DNA of 37,812 nt from a bacterium (GCA_016124895.1 WGMU01000053.1:1-37812), one strand, 5' to 3'; numbered from the stretch's first letter, positions 26,966-36,145 are shown. Notes: generated by a model from the letters alone, not told the origin. Program-made: numbers and translations.

Positions 26966-28144
26966 CTACCAGACCGGCTCGGACCGCGGAAATGAGCCAA
27001 GCACTTCGATGCGAACCGCATTGCGAGCCAGCGATTCGATCGTTCGCTTGATCCGTGGTTCCTTCTCATGCCCCTCGAAGTCGAGGAAGAACAGGTAACC
27101 GGTCTCCGGACCACGCAGCGGGAACGATTCGATCCAGCTCAGATTGACCTTCTGCTTCTTGAAGGCGACCAGTGCGTCGGCCAGGGCGCCCGGTTTGTGC
27201 GGAATCTGCAGGAGCAGCGCCGTGCGGTCTTTTCCGGTGGGCGCTGGATTCTGGTCTCCAATCACCGCGAATCGAGTGACGTTGTTTTTGTTGTCTTGAA
27301 CATCCTCAGCCACGATCTGCAGACCGTACTCGACGGCTGCTTTTGCGCTGGCAATCGCTGCTGCTCCCGGTTTGTCGCGCGCGAGCTGGGCCGCCGTCGA
27401 AGTGCTCGTCACGTCGTGCAGTCGGGCGTGAGGCATGTGCCGATTCAGCCAGTTGCGGCATTGCGAAAATGCCTGCGGTTTGCTGTAAATCTCGGAGATT
27501 TCGCTGCGTCCGCATTTCGCGAGCAGGTTGTGATGGACACTGAGCTGGACTTCGCCACAAATCCGCAGCGGCAACCGCGTGAACATGTCCAGCGTGTCGA
27601 CGATCCGGCCATCGGTACTGTTCTCGATCGGCACAATTCCAAACTCGGCGTGCCCGCGATTGACCTCTTCAAACACGGAAGCGATCGTGCTGACCGGGAT
27701 CAGGTCGGCCGCCTCACCGAACCGTTCAATCGCCGCCTGGTGCGAGTAGCTGTAGGCCGGCCCAAGATACGCGACGCGTTTCAGGCGAACCTTGCGGCGG
27801 GCACCGGCGAGCACGTGCTGCAACACTCCGGCAACGGCATGGTTCGACAGCGGTCCGGCATTCTTCGCGACGAGTGCTGCCACTGGCGCGTCGCTGATTT
27901 CCGGGGAAAACAGGGCTCGACGCGCGTCATCCTGGGCTTCAATCCAGTTAATCGTGAGCTGGGCACGCTGGTTGATGAGCTTCAGGATTTCCTGATCGAG
28001 TTTGGCCGCTGCGGTCAGCATTTGGGCCGGCGTCTTCTTCCGCGAAGAGCTGCTGGCTGCCGGCTTCACACTCGACCGTGTCGGAGCCGCTGAGGTACGT
28101 CGAGCAGTTGCCTTCTTGCGGACCGCGGTTTTCTTCTTCGCCAT
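26966..28144 (-). CDS. pheA: Bifunctional chorismate mutase / prephenate dehydratase with a basic N-terminal tail
   Basis: Converts chorismate to phenylpyruvate in phenylalanine synthesis. The 392-residue product from ATG 28144 first has a ~37-residue Lys/Ala/Ser/Arg-rich histone-H1-like tail. A chorismate-mutase-like helix bundle (~38-115) follows with [13 protein letters not shown]. The prephenate dehydratase domain (~122-300) includes [26 protein letters not shown] and [12 protein letters not shown] (the catalytic TRF motif). A C-terminal ACT-type regulatory domain carries [19 protein letters not shown]-like sequence and [10 protein letters not shown] (the ESRP-type motif, read ESFP here). 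The longer start at 28213 is unlikely. 253 bases of gap precede tpiA. Confidence 0.9.
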   Translation of the reverse strand: MAKKKTAVRKKATARRTSAAPTRSSVKPAASSSSRKKTPAQMLTAAAKLDQEILKLINQRAQLTINWIEAQDDARRALFSPEISDAPVAALVAKNAGPLSNHAVAGVLQHVLAGARRKVRLKRVAYLGPAYSYSHQAAIERFGEAADLIPVSTIASVFEEVNRGHAEFGIVPIENSTDGRIVDTLDMFTRLPLRICGEVQLSVHHNLLAKCGRSEISEIYSKPQAFSQCRNWLNRHMPHARLHDVTSTSTAAQLARDKPGAAAIASAKAAVEYGLQIVAEDVQDNKNNVTRFAVIGDQNPAPTGKDRTALLLQIPHKPGALADALVAFKKQKVNLSWIESFPLRGPETGYLFFLDFEGHEKEPRIKRTIESLARNAVRIEVLGSFPRSEPVW

Positions 28145-28425
28145 GGGAGCCCTTCTGCGTGCTCTCTCGGACCATTCCGCCCTCCGCAGAGCATCCTTGC
28201 CCGGCTTGGACACAATCCTCTAACCAGCTATCCAGAAACAAGTTAGGTGTCCTGTTGACGTCTCTGCGCGGGGCAGAAATCACCGGTCTGGAATGGAGGC
28301 GGAAAGGTACAGATGCGGATCCAGAGTGTCAAGGAGTCGCAACCCGTTGTCAGATCGAGAGATAAGGCAAATCAGGCAGTTTTACGAACAGAAACTGTCG
28401 GATCTGAAAATCTCGTCCGTCAGCT

Positions 28426-29478
28426 TCAGGCTCCTGGCTGCGCAGGCCGCTGTTGGCCGGCACCGGCAGGACGTCGGGGTGGACCGGGGCAGCAGTCGAT
28501 CGGGCAGACGTCGTGATTCGGCCCGAACCGGCCGATAGATTCGCGCGGCGCCCCGGACAGTCGCTCCTCAACGAGCTTGCGAAGCATCCGGACAAACAGA
28601 GGGTGCGAACCGACTGTCCCGGCCCGAACCATGTTGAGGCCCATTTCCTGGCAGGCCAGCGCGGCCTCTTCATCCAGATCAAACAGCACTTCCATATGAT
28701 CGGACAGGAATCCGACCGGAGCGACAACGACGTCGGCAACGCTGCTCGTTGCGAGTGCCTTCAAGTGATCCACAATGTCGGGTTCGAGCCAGGGATCCTG
28801 AGGCCGTCCGCTGCGACTCTGATAAACGAGGTCCCAGCGATCCTCCGAAATGCCCAACGACTCAGCGACAAGACGACAGGTTTCCAGCAGTTGCTTCACG
28901 TAGTCGCACGTGTCGGCCATCGAGTTTGGAATACTGTGTGCCGTGAAGGCGACGCGTTCCGAGCCTCGTCGGTTGTCCGGAATCTGCTCGAGCGCCGTGT
29001 GGACGCAGTCCGCACTCGCCGCCACAAAGTCCGGGTGGTTGTAGAAGACGCGAATCTTGTCGACCTGCGGCGCGCTGTCGCCGAGTTCCGTTCGCGCCGC
29101 TTCGATGTTCTCGCGGTACTGCCGGCACCCCGACCAGGAACTGTAAGCCGACGTCACGTAGGCCAGAGCGGTTTTGATACCCGCGTCCCGCATTTCGCGG
29201 AGCGTGTCTGACAGCAGCGGATTCCAGTTGCGATTTCCCCAGTAAATCGGCAGATCGATCCCGTGCTCGTCGAGTTCTGCCCGCAGTGCCGCAATTAGTT
29301 CCCGACACTGAGCATTGATGGGACTCACGCCGCCGAAATGCTGGTAATGCTCAGCGACTTCGAGCAGCCGCTCGCGCGGGATGCCGCGGCCTCGCGTGAC
29401 GTTTTCCAGAAACGGCATCACGTCGGCCGGGCCTTCGGGGCCGCCGAACGAAACAAGCAGAATCGCGTCGTAATTCAT
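28426..29478 (-). CDS. hemH: Ferrochelatase, probable [2Fe-2S] type
   Basis: Inserts Fe(II) into a porphyrin late in haem synthesis. The 350-residue product from ATG 29478 has the metal-site His181 (FTAHSIP) and Glu263 (FLSDHMEVLFDL), VSPINAQ and SGCRQYREN as family blocks. The tail ends GPNHDVCPIDCCPGPP: Cys325, Cys329 and Cys330. With Cys158 (ASADCVH) these give four cysteines in the same broad places as the [2Fe-2S] ligands described for Mycobacterium ferrochelatase. The cluster is inferred. Whether it acts on protoporphyrin or coproporphyrin cannot be read from sequence. Gap of 60 bases after the photolyase gene upstream. Confidence 0.93.
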   Translation of the reverse strand: MNYDAILLVSFGGPEGPADVMPFLENVTRGRGIPRERLLEVAEHYQHFGGVSPINAQCRELIAALRAELDEHGIDLPIYWGNRNWNPLLSDTLREMRDAGIKTALAYVTSAYSSWSGCRQYRENIEAARTELGDSAPQVDKIRVFYNHPDFVAASADCVHTALEQIPDNRRGSERVAFTAHSIPNSMADTCDYVKQLLETCRLVAESLGISEDRWDLVYQSRSGRPQDPWLEPDIVDHLKALATSSVADVVVAPVGFLSDHMEVLFDLDEEAALACQEMGLNMVRAGTVGSHPLFVRMLRKLVEERLSGAPRESIGRFGPNHDVCPIDCCPGPPRRPAGAGQQRPAQPGA

Positions 29479-29538
29479 CGTGAGGCAGAACCCTGAAGTG
29501 ATTTGGCTGCCGATCCGAACTGGCGAGAGCACGAGTAA

Positions 29539-31029
29539 CTACCAGAGAGTTTGCTGTCCTCGAAGTCGTGGACGGTATTGCTCGATGTAGTCACGAACTC
29601 GGACTTTGCGAGCCGTATTCTGCGAACTCATAAAGCGAATCGTGCCGAAGATAGGTCGTTCCGGTCCCCAGGCTCGATCATAGCGGCCCAGCACCCAGAA
29701 GATGCCGGAGTACGAATTCGGATCGCGACCGTCGAGCGCGTACTTATTGTTGAGATGGATCATCGTGTCGAGCGCGTCGCGCGGCGTTGCTGACCATTCG
29801 AGGATCTTTTTACCCCACAACATCCTCAGATAGTTGTGCATCCGGCCTTCGGTCAGCAGTTGATTCTGAGCGGAATTCCAGAGTTCGTCGTGCGTCGCCG
29901 CCTGCTCAAATTCATCCCGCGAGTAGACATGCTGGCGAGTGTCGCCTTCGTGCTCGGCCAGCGTTGCCTGAGCCCACTCAGGCAATGACTCGTACCGATC
30001 GTAATCCGGCCTCTGCCAGCACATGTTGAATCCGACTTCCCGCCAGGTGATCAGTTCGTCGAGAAACGCTTCGGCCGCCTCGCTCATGCCCCACCATCCG
30101 GCTTTCGAACCCTTTGTTGACGCAGACAGACTGCCAGGATGCCAGTCTTCCTGCTGAGCCAGTTCAACAAAGATCTGGTGCGTCGAGAGGTGGCCGAAGT
30201 GCAGCCACGGCGACAGGCCGCTCGACACATCAGCTTCCGGCTGATTCCGCTCGTCCGGATAGCGGTGGAGTTTCGTCGTCAGGAAACTTCGCAGAACAAC
30301 CTTTGCCGCGGACGCGCCTCCGTCCGCGAGTCCCGGACCGACAGAATGGTCAATCGGCAGCTTTGCAAGCTGCTCCGGCGAAGCAGCGAGTAGCTCATCA
30401 GATGCCTCCGGCCAGCGCTGCAGAATCTCCGTGTCGATTTTGACTGGCGGCGGCAGCGTGACTCCCGCCAGCGGATCGCGGTCAGGCAGTTCGTTGAGAT
30501 GTTCAGGCAGCCGTTTCTGCAGAAAGCGGCGAAACGCGTACGCCGTCGGGAAGACCTGCGAGGCGGCCCGCATCGGCAGCAGACCGTTCGAGTCGACGGC
30601 TTCGAGCCGGACATACAATCGCGACGCCACTGCCTGTTGCATCCGCGGCAGGAAGAAGCACGGGTAATCGTCCGTCACGACGACGGCAGCCTGGTTCGCC
30701 AGAGCTTCCAGCAGCCCGGCTCCGTGCCCTGCGCCGAGTTCGACATAGCAGTAATAACGAACCGGCGAACCCCGCAGTCGCCGCCGGTTCTCCGCCATCC
30801 CCTGCAACACAAACCGATGCAGCCGATCGCTCGCCCACGGGTATCCGACACGGAGTGCCTCCAGGATGACGAGCGGTCGGCCCAGTGCGACCGCCAGCTC
30901 AACCGCCCGCTGCAGTCCAAAGTTCCACTGAACCCGGCGGCTGGCCGTCATCCAGTACAGAACGAAGGATCTATCGGAACGTAGCGGCTGATTATTTAAC
31001 GCCTGAATGCGCAGTTCAGGAACACGCAC
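29539..31029 (-). CDS. phrB: Class II CPD DNA photolyase
   Basis: Repairs UV-made cyclobutane pyrimidine dimers with a flavin cofactor. The 496-residue product has an N-terminal alpha/beta antenna domain and a helical FAD domain. Class II-specific motifs are visible: LITWREVGFNMCWQ, LLTEGRMHNYLRMLWGKKIL, LDTMIHLNNKYALDGRDPNS, GIFWVLGRYDRAWGPERPIF and TIRFMSSQNTARK. The length fits class II (about 450-500). Start ATG 31029 (MRVPELRIQAL). Upstream the ECF sigma gene is 131 bases away. Confidence 0.94.
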   Translation of the reverse strand: MRVPELRIQALNNQPLRSDRSFVLYWMTASRRVQWNFGLQRAVELAVALGRPLVILEALRVGYPWASDRLHRFVLQGMAENRRRLRGSPVRYYCYVELGAGHGAGLLEALANQAAVVVTDDYPCFFLPRMQQAVASRLYVRLEAVDSNGLLPMRAASQVFPTAYAFRRFLQKRLPEHLNELPDRDPLAGVTLPPPVKIDTEILQRWPEASDELLAASPEQLAKLPIDHSVGPGLADGGASAAKVVLRSFLTTKLHRYPDERNQPEADVSSGLSPWLHFGHLSTHQIFVELAQQEDWHPGSLSASTKGSKAGWWGMSEAAEAFLDELITWREVGFNMCWQRPDYDRYESLPEWAQATLAEHEGDTRQHVYSRDEFEQAATHDELWNSAQNQLLTEGRMHNYLRMLWGKKILEWSATPRDALDTMIHLNNKYALDGRDPNSYSGIFWVLGRYDRAWGPERPIFGTIRFMSSQNTARKVRVRDYIEQYRPRLRGQQTLW

Positions 31030-31160
31030 GACGGAACCTCGTTTCAGAACAACTTATCTGCAGTCGTAGTGAATGCTGCGATGAGACAAGCCGGAGGCAC
31101 GTGGCCGCCTGATCAAGAAACAGAATCGTCAGCGCCGCCGAATGAGGCACACGAGAAGAT

Positions 31161-31742
31161 TTACTCGTCATCTTCTCTCAGTGCGATTCGCAGCTTTTCG
31201 CGCAGTTCGTTCCGGGCGCGGTGAATGCGGCTACGGATGGTTCCGATCGGGCAGCCAACGGCGTCGGCGGCGTCCTCGTATGACAGCCCTTCAATCTCCG
31301 TCAGCACAATCGCCGTGCGGAACTCTTCGGACAGTTCTTCCAGAGCCGCTCGAACGACACGCTGCTGTTCGTGAGTCTCCAACCGGGCCGACGGACGCGT
31401 GCCATCATTGTCGTCGATCGGCTCGTTGCCGCTCGCCTCGCGAACGGACTCGACCGAGTACGTCTTTCGTCGCGCGGCCTTGCGGCGAAAACTGATCGTC
31501 GCGTTGACGGCGATACGGAACAGCCAGGTGTAAAAGGCCGAATCACCGCGAAACGAATCGAGTCGGCGGAACGCATGCACGAAGGCTTCCTGCGTGAGAT
31601 CGCGGGCGTCTTCCGACGAGCTGACCATCAGATAGACCGAGTTGTACAGCCGGTCCTGATAGCGCAGCACGAGATCGCCAAACGCTTCCGACTGGCCCGC
31701 AAGGCATCGCTGAATCAGGATCTGATCGTCGTCGTTGCTCAA
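31161..31742 (-). CDS. ECF-type RNA polymerase sigma factor
   Basis: A 193-residue sigma-70 family protein without region 1 or 3, so an ECF factor of the RpoE type. Region 2 (~residues 9-80) has YQDRLYNSVYLMVSSSEDARDLTQEAFVHAF and FYTWLFRIAVNATISF (given in parts). Region 4 (~128-185) has EEFRTAIVLTEIEGLSYEDAA and GTIRSRIHRARNEL with its helix-turn-helix. The linker is long and acidic (GNEPIDDNDGTRPSARL). No anti-sigma gene is adjacent: lgt is 53 bases upstream, the photolyase downstream. The regulon is unknown. Confidence 0.92.
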   Translation of the reverse strand: MSNDDDQILIQRCLAGQSEAFGDLVLRYQDRLYNSVYLMVSSSEDARDLTQEAFVHAFRRLDSFRGDSAFYTWLFRIAVNATISFRRKAARRKTYSVESVREASGNEPIDDNDGTRPSARLETHEQQRVVRAALEELSEEFRTAIVLTEIEGLSYEDAADAVGCPIGTIRSRIHRARNELREKLRIALREDDE

Positions 31743-31795
31743 TGAACGGCCGGGGTCGGGAATCTCGAAGTGTGTGCGAGTGACTGCGGCACACC

Positions 31796-32872
31796 TCAGA
31801 CAGCAGGCCGCGCCGCGGATTCAGGAAGCGAGGATGGTACTTCCGCCTCTGCGCGAGTCCAACTCCACCACGCCAGACCGGCGCCCGCGATAAACGTCCC
31901 CAGGCTGACGAGCTGCGAGATTGTCAGTCCGGTGCCGAGCTGGCCGAACTCGTCGTTGCGCAGGATCTCGATAAAGAACCGAGTCACGGCGTAAAGCATT
32001 AGAGCAACTCCGACGACGCCTCCATTACCTCGTCGGTAGCGGTAATAAACCGTTGTCACCGCGGCGAGAACCAGCCCGTTAATCGCGCTGTAGATCTGAG
32101 TCGGATGCAGCGGCATCGTGGCCGGAGCGTTTTCCAGCAGCACACCGCGAAAGACCAGCGCCTTCCACGGCAGGCTGCCCTGCGGAAACGTGATTGCCCA
32201 CGGCAGCGAGCACGCGTCGCCGAAACAGCAGCCATTCATCAGGCAGCCCATCCGACCAAACGCGATGCCGACAAACACCGCCGGAATGACCGCGTCTCCG
32301 AACTTCAGCGGATCGATCCCGTTCCGCCGGCACAGCAGCACGTAGGCCACCCCGGCAAAGATGATTCCGCCATACAGCGTCAGCCCGCCGTCGGGCAGGC
32401 TGACCAGCGTGATCAGATAATCGCCTGGCGTGACGCAGTCTTTGAAAACGCGTTCGTGGTGCTGCGCGACATGAAACAACCGCGCTCCGACGACGCCCGC
32501 CAGAACGAGATACATCCCGAGATCCCGCGCAAATGCCGGCTCAACACCAACCAGCCTTGCCCGAGTGCCGGCTGTCAAGCCGGAGAAGAACGCCGCCGCG
32601 ACGAGGAACACTCCGTAGCCATAAACCGGCAGCGGAGGTTCCCGGAAGTTCGGCAGCAGCACGATCGCCGTCGCAATTCCGGCCCACCAGAGCAATGCGG
32701 CGCGAGTCTCTGATCCGAAACCGTTCTCGTGTCGGCGAGTTCGCCACAAGGAGACGGCTCCGAAAATCGACCACAGCAGCAGGACGAGCCCGAAGCCAAA
32801 CCCCGGCCACTGCCCCAGCGGCCCGAAGTCCCAGGGTTCGCGGATCGGTATCTCAAACAGGATTTGTCTCAT
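31796..32872 (-). CDS. lgt: Prolipoprotein diacylglyceryl transferase
   Basis: Transfers diacylglyceryl from phosphatidylglycerol to the lipobox cysteine of prolipoproteins at the inner membrane, relevant to the lipoproteins elsewhere in this window. The 358-residue multi-spanning product has GVVGARLFHVAQHHERVF, GLTLYGGIIFAGVA, GIAFGRMGCLMNGCCFGD (the Lgt signature region) and HPTQIYSAING with its conserved histidine. Start ATG 32872. The N-terminus has an extra membrane pair before the core. Followed by the sigma gene, 53 bases on. Confidence 0.94.
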   Translation of the reverse strand: MRQILFEIPIREPWDFGPLGQWPGFGFGLVLLLWSIFGAVSLWRTRRHENGFGSETRAALLWWAGIATAIVLLPNFREPPLPVYGYGVFLVAAAFFSGLTAGTRARLVGVEPAFARDLGMYLVLAGVVGARLFHVAQHHERVFKDCVTPGDYLITLVSLPDGGLTLYGGIIFAGVAYVLLCRRNGIDPLKFGDAVIPAVFVGIAFGRMGCLMNGCCFGDACSLPWAITFPQGSLPWKALVFRGVLLENAPATMPLHPTQIYSAINGLVLAAVTTVYYRYRRGNGGVVGVALMLYAVTRFFIEILRNDEFGQLGTGLTISQLVSLGTFIAGAGLAWWSWTRAEAEVPSSLPESAARPAV

Positions 32873-32947
32873 GTCACCTGAAACCCGCTGTTGTCAGTAG
32901 CGAAATTCGTGCGGACTTTGGGCAGTTTCGTACCGCCGATCGTGAAA

Positions 32948-33020
32948 GGGTCGGGAGTCTTGTTCGGAGCCTGGCTCTTCGCATTCACGATCACCGCCAA
33001 CCGAAAAAGACTCCCGCCCC
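32948..33020. repeat. Inverted repeat upstream of lgt
   Basis: The arms 32948-32967 (GGGTCGGGAGTCTTGTTCGG) and 33001-33020 are inverted copies matching at 18 of 20 positions, separated by 33 bases. It resembles other dispersed planctomycete-type hairpins. It lies about 75 bases upstream of the lgt start, so a regulatory role is possible but not shown. Confidence 0.7.
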
Positions 33021-33401
33021 CCCCCTGTGTTTCGAAGCACGGGACCGAGTGCCCGCATTCAGACTCGGAAATCTGTTTCGGACCAAGCCCTTAGTTACGC
33101 TCAGTGTTCGCCAAATTCGTGGGCGCCAAATCAAAACAGACAACCGCCGAAGTCCCGGACGGTTGCCTGAGATTCTAGACAGAGCAGATTAAATCGCTTC
33201 CGCAGATCTGCCACCAGACGGATTGTTGGACGGCCCGCCGTCGCCGAGTTTCTCCGAAGCACGACTATGTGAGAAGCGAAACCCGTGTGTAGGTGTCGTG
33301 TTACGCGCAAGCTTCTGTGCGAGCGTTAGTTGCGTGGATCTGGTCTCTTGTGGTCATTGTCGGCTGTTTCGAATTGTTTGGCGATAAGTTCAGCACAGTC
33401 G

Positions 33402-33620
33402 ATGATTCTTGCTGCGGACATTCTGGGCGGCGTGGTTCCTGAAGGTCGTGCTGCACGTCGGCGCGGACGCAAGATCGAACAGACAGCAACTGGTCACGAT
33501 GGTCCGGTGACGGAGGCAAGTTATTCGCGCTTCAGCTCAGAACTGCGCCGACTGCTGCTGCAGATCAGACCGCCGGGAGAGAACGGAATCGAATCAGAAA
33601 ACCCGGACAGCTCGGACTGA
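33402..33620 (+). CDS. Possible small protein (72 aa), unknown
   Basis: An ATG at 33402 opens 72 codons ending before the RM remnant: M-I-L-A-A-D-I-L-G-G-V-V, then RAARRRGRKIEQ and a basic-amphipathic RFSSELRRLLLQIRPPGE with an acidic end. Codon third positions look only moderately like the local coding genes. No family is recognised and there is no clear ribosome site. It could be spurious. Confidence 0.25.
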   Translation: MILAADILGGVVPEGRAARRRGRKIEQTATGHDGPVTEASYSRFSSELRRLLLQIRPPGENGIESENPDSSD

Positions 33621-33973
33621 AAGCTCGTTCTCCCGAGATCATGGGCCGGCAACAAACGACGCGCTCGCGGGAGTTCCGACGCCTTCCTGCGGCGCGCGTC
33701 TGGAGTTCGGACAGTCAGCAACTGCTGCGGGTCCTTCACCGACGTCTTCCGGCTCATAGGTAAGCGAACTATCGAGCTGCACGGGAATGTTTCTTTCCGG
33801 CGCACGCGCATTTCTGGCCGGTGACCGTCGCGACTCGCGAGACCGACGCCTGAACAGTCGCTAGGCTTTCGTCTGCGACGCGATGCGAAGTTGTGCCGAG
33901 CGTCGCGGGCCGGGCGGGAGGGCCGCTGCTGGCCGGGAATCTGTCTGCCTGAGACGCCGGGACGCCGCCTCGA

Positions 33974-35083
33974 ATGACGCCGCAGGAATTCATCGCCAAG
34001 TGGCAGGACACCACGCTGTCGGAGCGGTCCGCCTGTCAGCAGCACTTTCTCGACATCTGCGAGCTGCTGGGACAGCCGAAACCTGCCGACGTCGACAAGG
34101 ATGGTTCGTGGTACACGTTCGAGCGGGGCGTCTCGAAAAACGACGGCGGCAAGGGCTGGGCTGACGTCTGGATGCGCGGGCACTTCGGCTGGGAGTACAA
34201 GGGCAAGCACAAAGACCTCGAACGCGCGTATCAGCAACTGCTGCGCTACCGTGAGGACCTGGACAATCCGCCGCTGCTGGTCGTCTGCGATATGGACCGG
34301 TTCGAGGTTCACACGAACTTCACCGGCACGGCCAAGACGGTTCACGCCTTCGACCTGACGGGACTGGAGCAACCGCAGAACCTCGACGTGCTGCGGAAGC
34401 TGTTCACCGACCCGCAGGCACTCAAACCGGGTGAGACCACTGAAGACATCACGCGCCGAGCCGCCGAAGAATTCGCCCGGCTGGCAGACGGAATGCGGGA
34501 CCGGGGCATCGAACCGCACGACGCGGCGCACTTCCTGATGAAGCTGAAGTTCTGCATGTTCGCCGAAGACATCGGCCTGCTGCCGGACAAGCTGTTTACG
34601 GACCTGCTGACGCGATCGAAGGACGAACCGCCGCGACTGGCGAAGTACCTGCGGGACCTGTTCGACGCAATGTGCGAGGGCGGTGACTTCTGGGGCATCG
34701 ACATCCTGCACTTCAACGGCGGGCTGTTCAAAGACGCGGACGTCGTCGAGCTGACTCCGGCTGAAATCCGCATCCTTTCGCGCGTCAATGACTTCGACTG
34801 GAGCAACGTCGAGCCGTCCATCTTCGGCACGCTGTTCGAGCGAACGCTGGATCCGGCGAAGCCGTTGCGAAAATTGGGATACAAGACGAGTCCAGAAGCC
34901 AGAGAATCATCGACGAAAGAAGTTATTCCGGGTGGCTTATCGATCGGATCCGGAGACGTTTTTGTCACCACGGACACTAGAGGTCGATGGCTGACGACGA
35001 GAGCTAATCTCGTAACGATCTCGGATCACTGGACAATGCCCAACGCACGTTACAGCACCGCGAGGAGGCCGGTGTGCCAATAG
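33974..35083 (+). pseudogene. N-terminal remnant of a MmeI-like type IIL restriction-modification enzyme
   Basis: MmeI-like enzymes join an N-terminal nuclease, a helical spacer, an adenine methyltransferase and a target-recognition domain in ~900-1000 residues. From ATG 33974 the frame encodes MTPQEFIAKWQDTTLSERSACQ, then GWADVWMRGHFGWEYKGKHKDLERAYQQL, a PD-(D/E)xK-like nuclease with the Asp and E-x-K. The spacer (HFLMKLKFCMFAEDIGLLPD, DFWGIDILHFNGGLF) reaches PSIFGTLFERTLDPAK near base 34858, where family members continue into the methyltransferase. Here the sequence changes at once (PLRKLGYKTSPEARE) and the frame ends at 35083 without any methyltransferase motif. The last 10 bases overlap the next gene. 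A free nuclease with no methylase would be expected to be harmful, so it is probably inactive. Confidence 0.85.
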
Positions 35084-35715
35084 AACCGCCAGATTATCAC
35101 GACTATCCGAAGTTGCTCACACCGACAGCGGGAGGAGTAGCTACTGCCATCGGTACTGTGTTGGGAGTCGTCGTATTCCTTCGGCCCGAAACAGGCAGTT
35201 GGGAACTCAGCACACGAATCGGCGTTGCGATCGGTGTAGCGATCGTGCCGTTTGCGTTATGGGGCGTCTCGCATCTATGGCGATGCACTCTTGTGCGTAC
35301 GGAAAGACTCCGTGATTACGATGCACTCCATGAGGCTCATCGCCAAGCGAGTGAATCACTTCAACAGGCGACCGACACAATCAGCCTTCTGATGCGTGAG
35401 CGGCAGGAAGTTCGCACGCTTCGGATAAACTATTGCTACACCTACGACTCAAAGGTCCTCATGTCGCTAAGACGTAAGGCGGGATTCAAACCCGAGGTGG
35501 GAAGCGCTGTGATCGTTTTGGGAAGGAACGACGGCCAAGTGTACGGCCATTTCAGAATTACCGAAGACAATGGCGAGAGTTACACCGCTACAGCGCAAGG
35601 CAACATTGACCCATTGTGGAAGGGCTACATCGTTCAAAATGGTGCTGGACGCTCAGAAGCACCACCAGAATCGATTGCTGTCGTACCAAGGATAGAGGAT
35701 CAAGAAGATGAATGA
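35074..35715 (+). CDS. Two-helix membrane protein with coiled coil and C-terminal beta-domain (cassette gene A)
   Basis: A 213-residue product starting GTG at 35074, set by a strong GAGGAGG ribosome site five bases upstream. Two membrane helices lie at about residues 18-36 (TAGGVATAIGTVLGVVVFL) and 47-69 (TRIGVAIGVAIVPFALWGV), in a hairpin. A charged helical stretch at ~72-115 (RTERLRDYDALHEAHRQASE) looks like a coiled coil. The C-terminus (~138-190) has EVGSAVIVLGRNDGQVYGHF and GESYTATAQGNIDPLWKGY, a small beta-barrel-like pattern. No known family is recognised. Base composition is lower in GC than the flanks. It ends inside the next gene (8-base overlap), so the two are almost certainly translated together. 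Confidence 0.75.
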   Translation: MPIEPPDYHDYPKLLTPTAGGVATAIGTVLGVVVFLRPETGSWELSTRIGVAIGVAIVPFALWGVSHLWRCTLVRTERLRDYDALHEAHRQASESLQQATDTISLLMRERQEVRTLRINYCYTYDSKVLMSLRRKAGFKPEVGSAVIVLGRNDGQVYGHFRITEDNGESYTATAQGNIDPLWKGYIVQNGAGRSEAPPESIAVVPRIEDQEDE

Positions 35716-36145
35716 CGTCATAGTGAAGGCTGAAAGAGGTCGAGTCGCGGCGATCCTGAATGCTCGCGAATTAGTGATCAACTTGGGAAATGCAGACGGC
35801 GTGACCAAGGGAATGCGGTTTGCCGTCCTTGCCGATGAGCCAATCGCAATTCGCGATCCTGAATCTGGCGATGTCTTGGATACATTGGACCGAGAGAAGG
35901 TCCGCGTACGAGCAAAGGAAGTGCGTGAAAGAATCACAATCTGCGAAACGTATCGAATGAAGGGCGCAAGGGGTGCTGTGGCCTTAGCAAGCAACTGGGC
36001 AAAGATCATCACCGAGGAGATGCAGAAGCCACAGCGCGAGACGTTCCACATTAGTGATGACTCAACTCTTCCGCCGCTCACCGAAGAGGAGAGCTACGTG
36101 AAGATTAACGACAGGGTTCGAGCCATAGAGGACGAGAACGACTGA
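35708..36145 (+). CDS. Small FlgT-C-like beta-domain protein (cassette gene B)
   Basis: A 145-residue product from ATG 35708, overlapping gene A by 8 bases with a purine-rich GAAG site upstream. Residues ~11-80 read GRVAAILNARELVINLGNAD, GVTKGMRFAVL, AIRDPESGDVLDTL and KVRVRAKEVRERITICE. This ordering (a strand, ELVINLG-x-x-DGV, KGMRF, D-P-x-S-G-x-x-L, V-x-V-x-x-V) resembles the C-terminal domain of FlgT and related flagellar or curli-export proteins. A closing YVKINDRVRAIED strand follows at the end. There is no signal peptide or membrane helix. The family match is by pattern only. It may sit beside gene A at the membrane; function unknown. Confidence 0.75.
   Translation: MNDVIVKAERGRVAAILNARELVINLGNADGVTKGMRFAVLADEPIAIRDPESGDVLDTLDREKVRVRAKEVRERITICETYRMKGARGAVALASNWAKIITEEMQKPQRETFHISDDSTLPPLTEEESYVKINDRVRAIEDEND

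Larger units (their letters stand above)
32873..33973. other. 1.1-kb gap between lgt and the RM remnant
   Basis: No gene is convincing here on either strand. It contains an inverted repeat (32948-33020), a nine-base C run near 33017, and a possible small ORF at 33402-33620. A long minus-strand reading frame over 33521-34711 is arginine-rich and mirrors the coding bias of the opposite-strand remnant, so it is treated as a shadow. The stretch may contain decayed DNA. Confidence 0.5.

Noticed and set aside
32873-33973. tRNA, phage attachment site or CRISPR array in the gap
   Set aside because: No cloverleaf with a TTCGA-type loop or CCA-like end, no regular repeat-spacer pattern, and no duplicated att-like sequence was seen.
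33521-34711. A 396-codon minus-strand reading frame over the RM remnant
   Set aside because: Arginine-rich and without recognisable motifs; it mirrors the real plus-strand gene that has clear MmeI-family motifs, so it is a shadow.
34859-35073. The extended end of the RM remnant as a real protein tail
   Set aside because: Sequence leaves the family at DPAK and shows no coding motifs; the start of gene A with its own ribosome site lies at its end, so this is most likely junction sequence.
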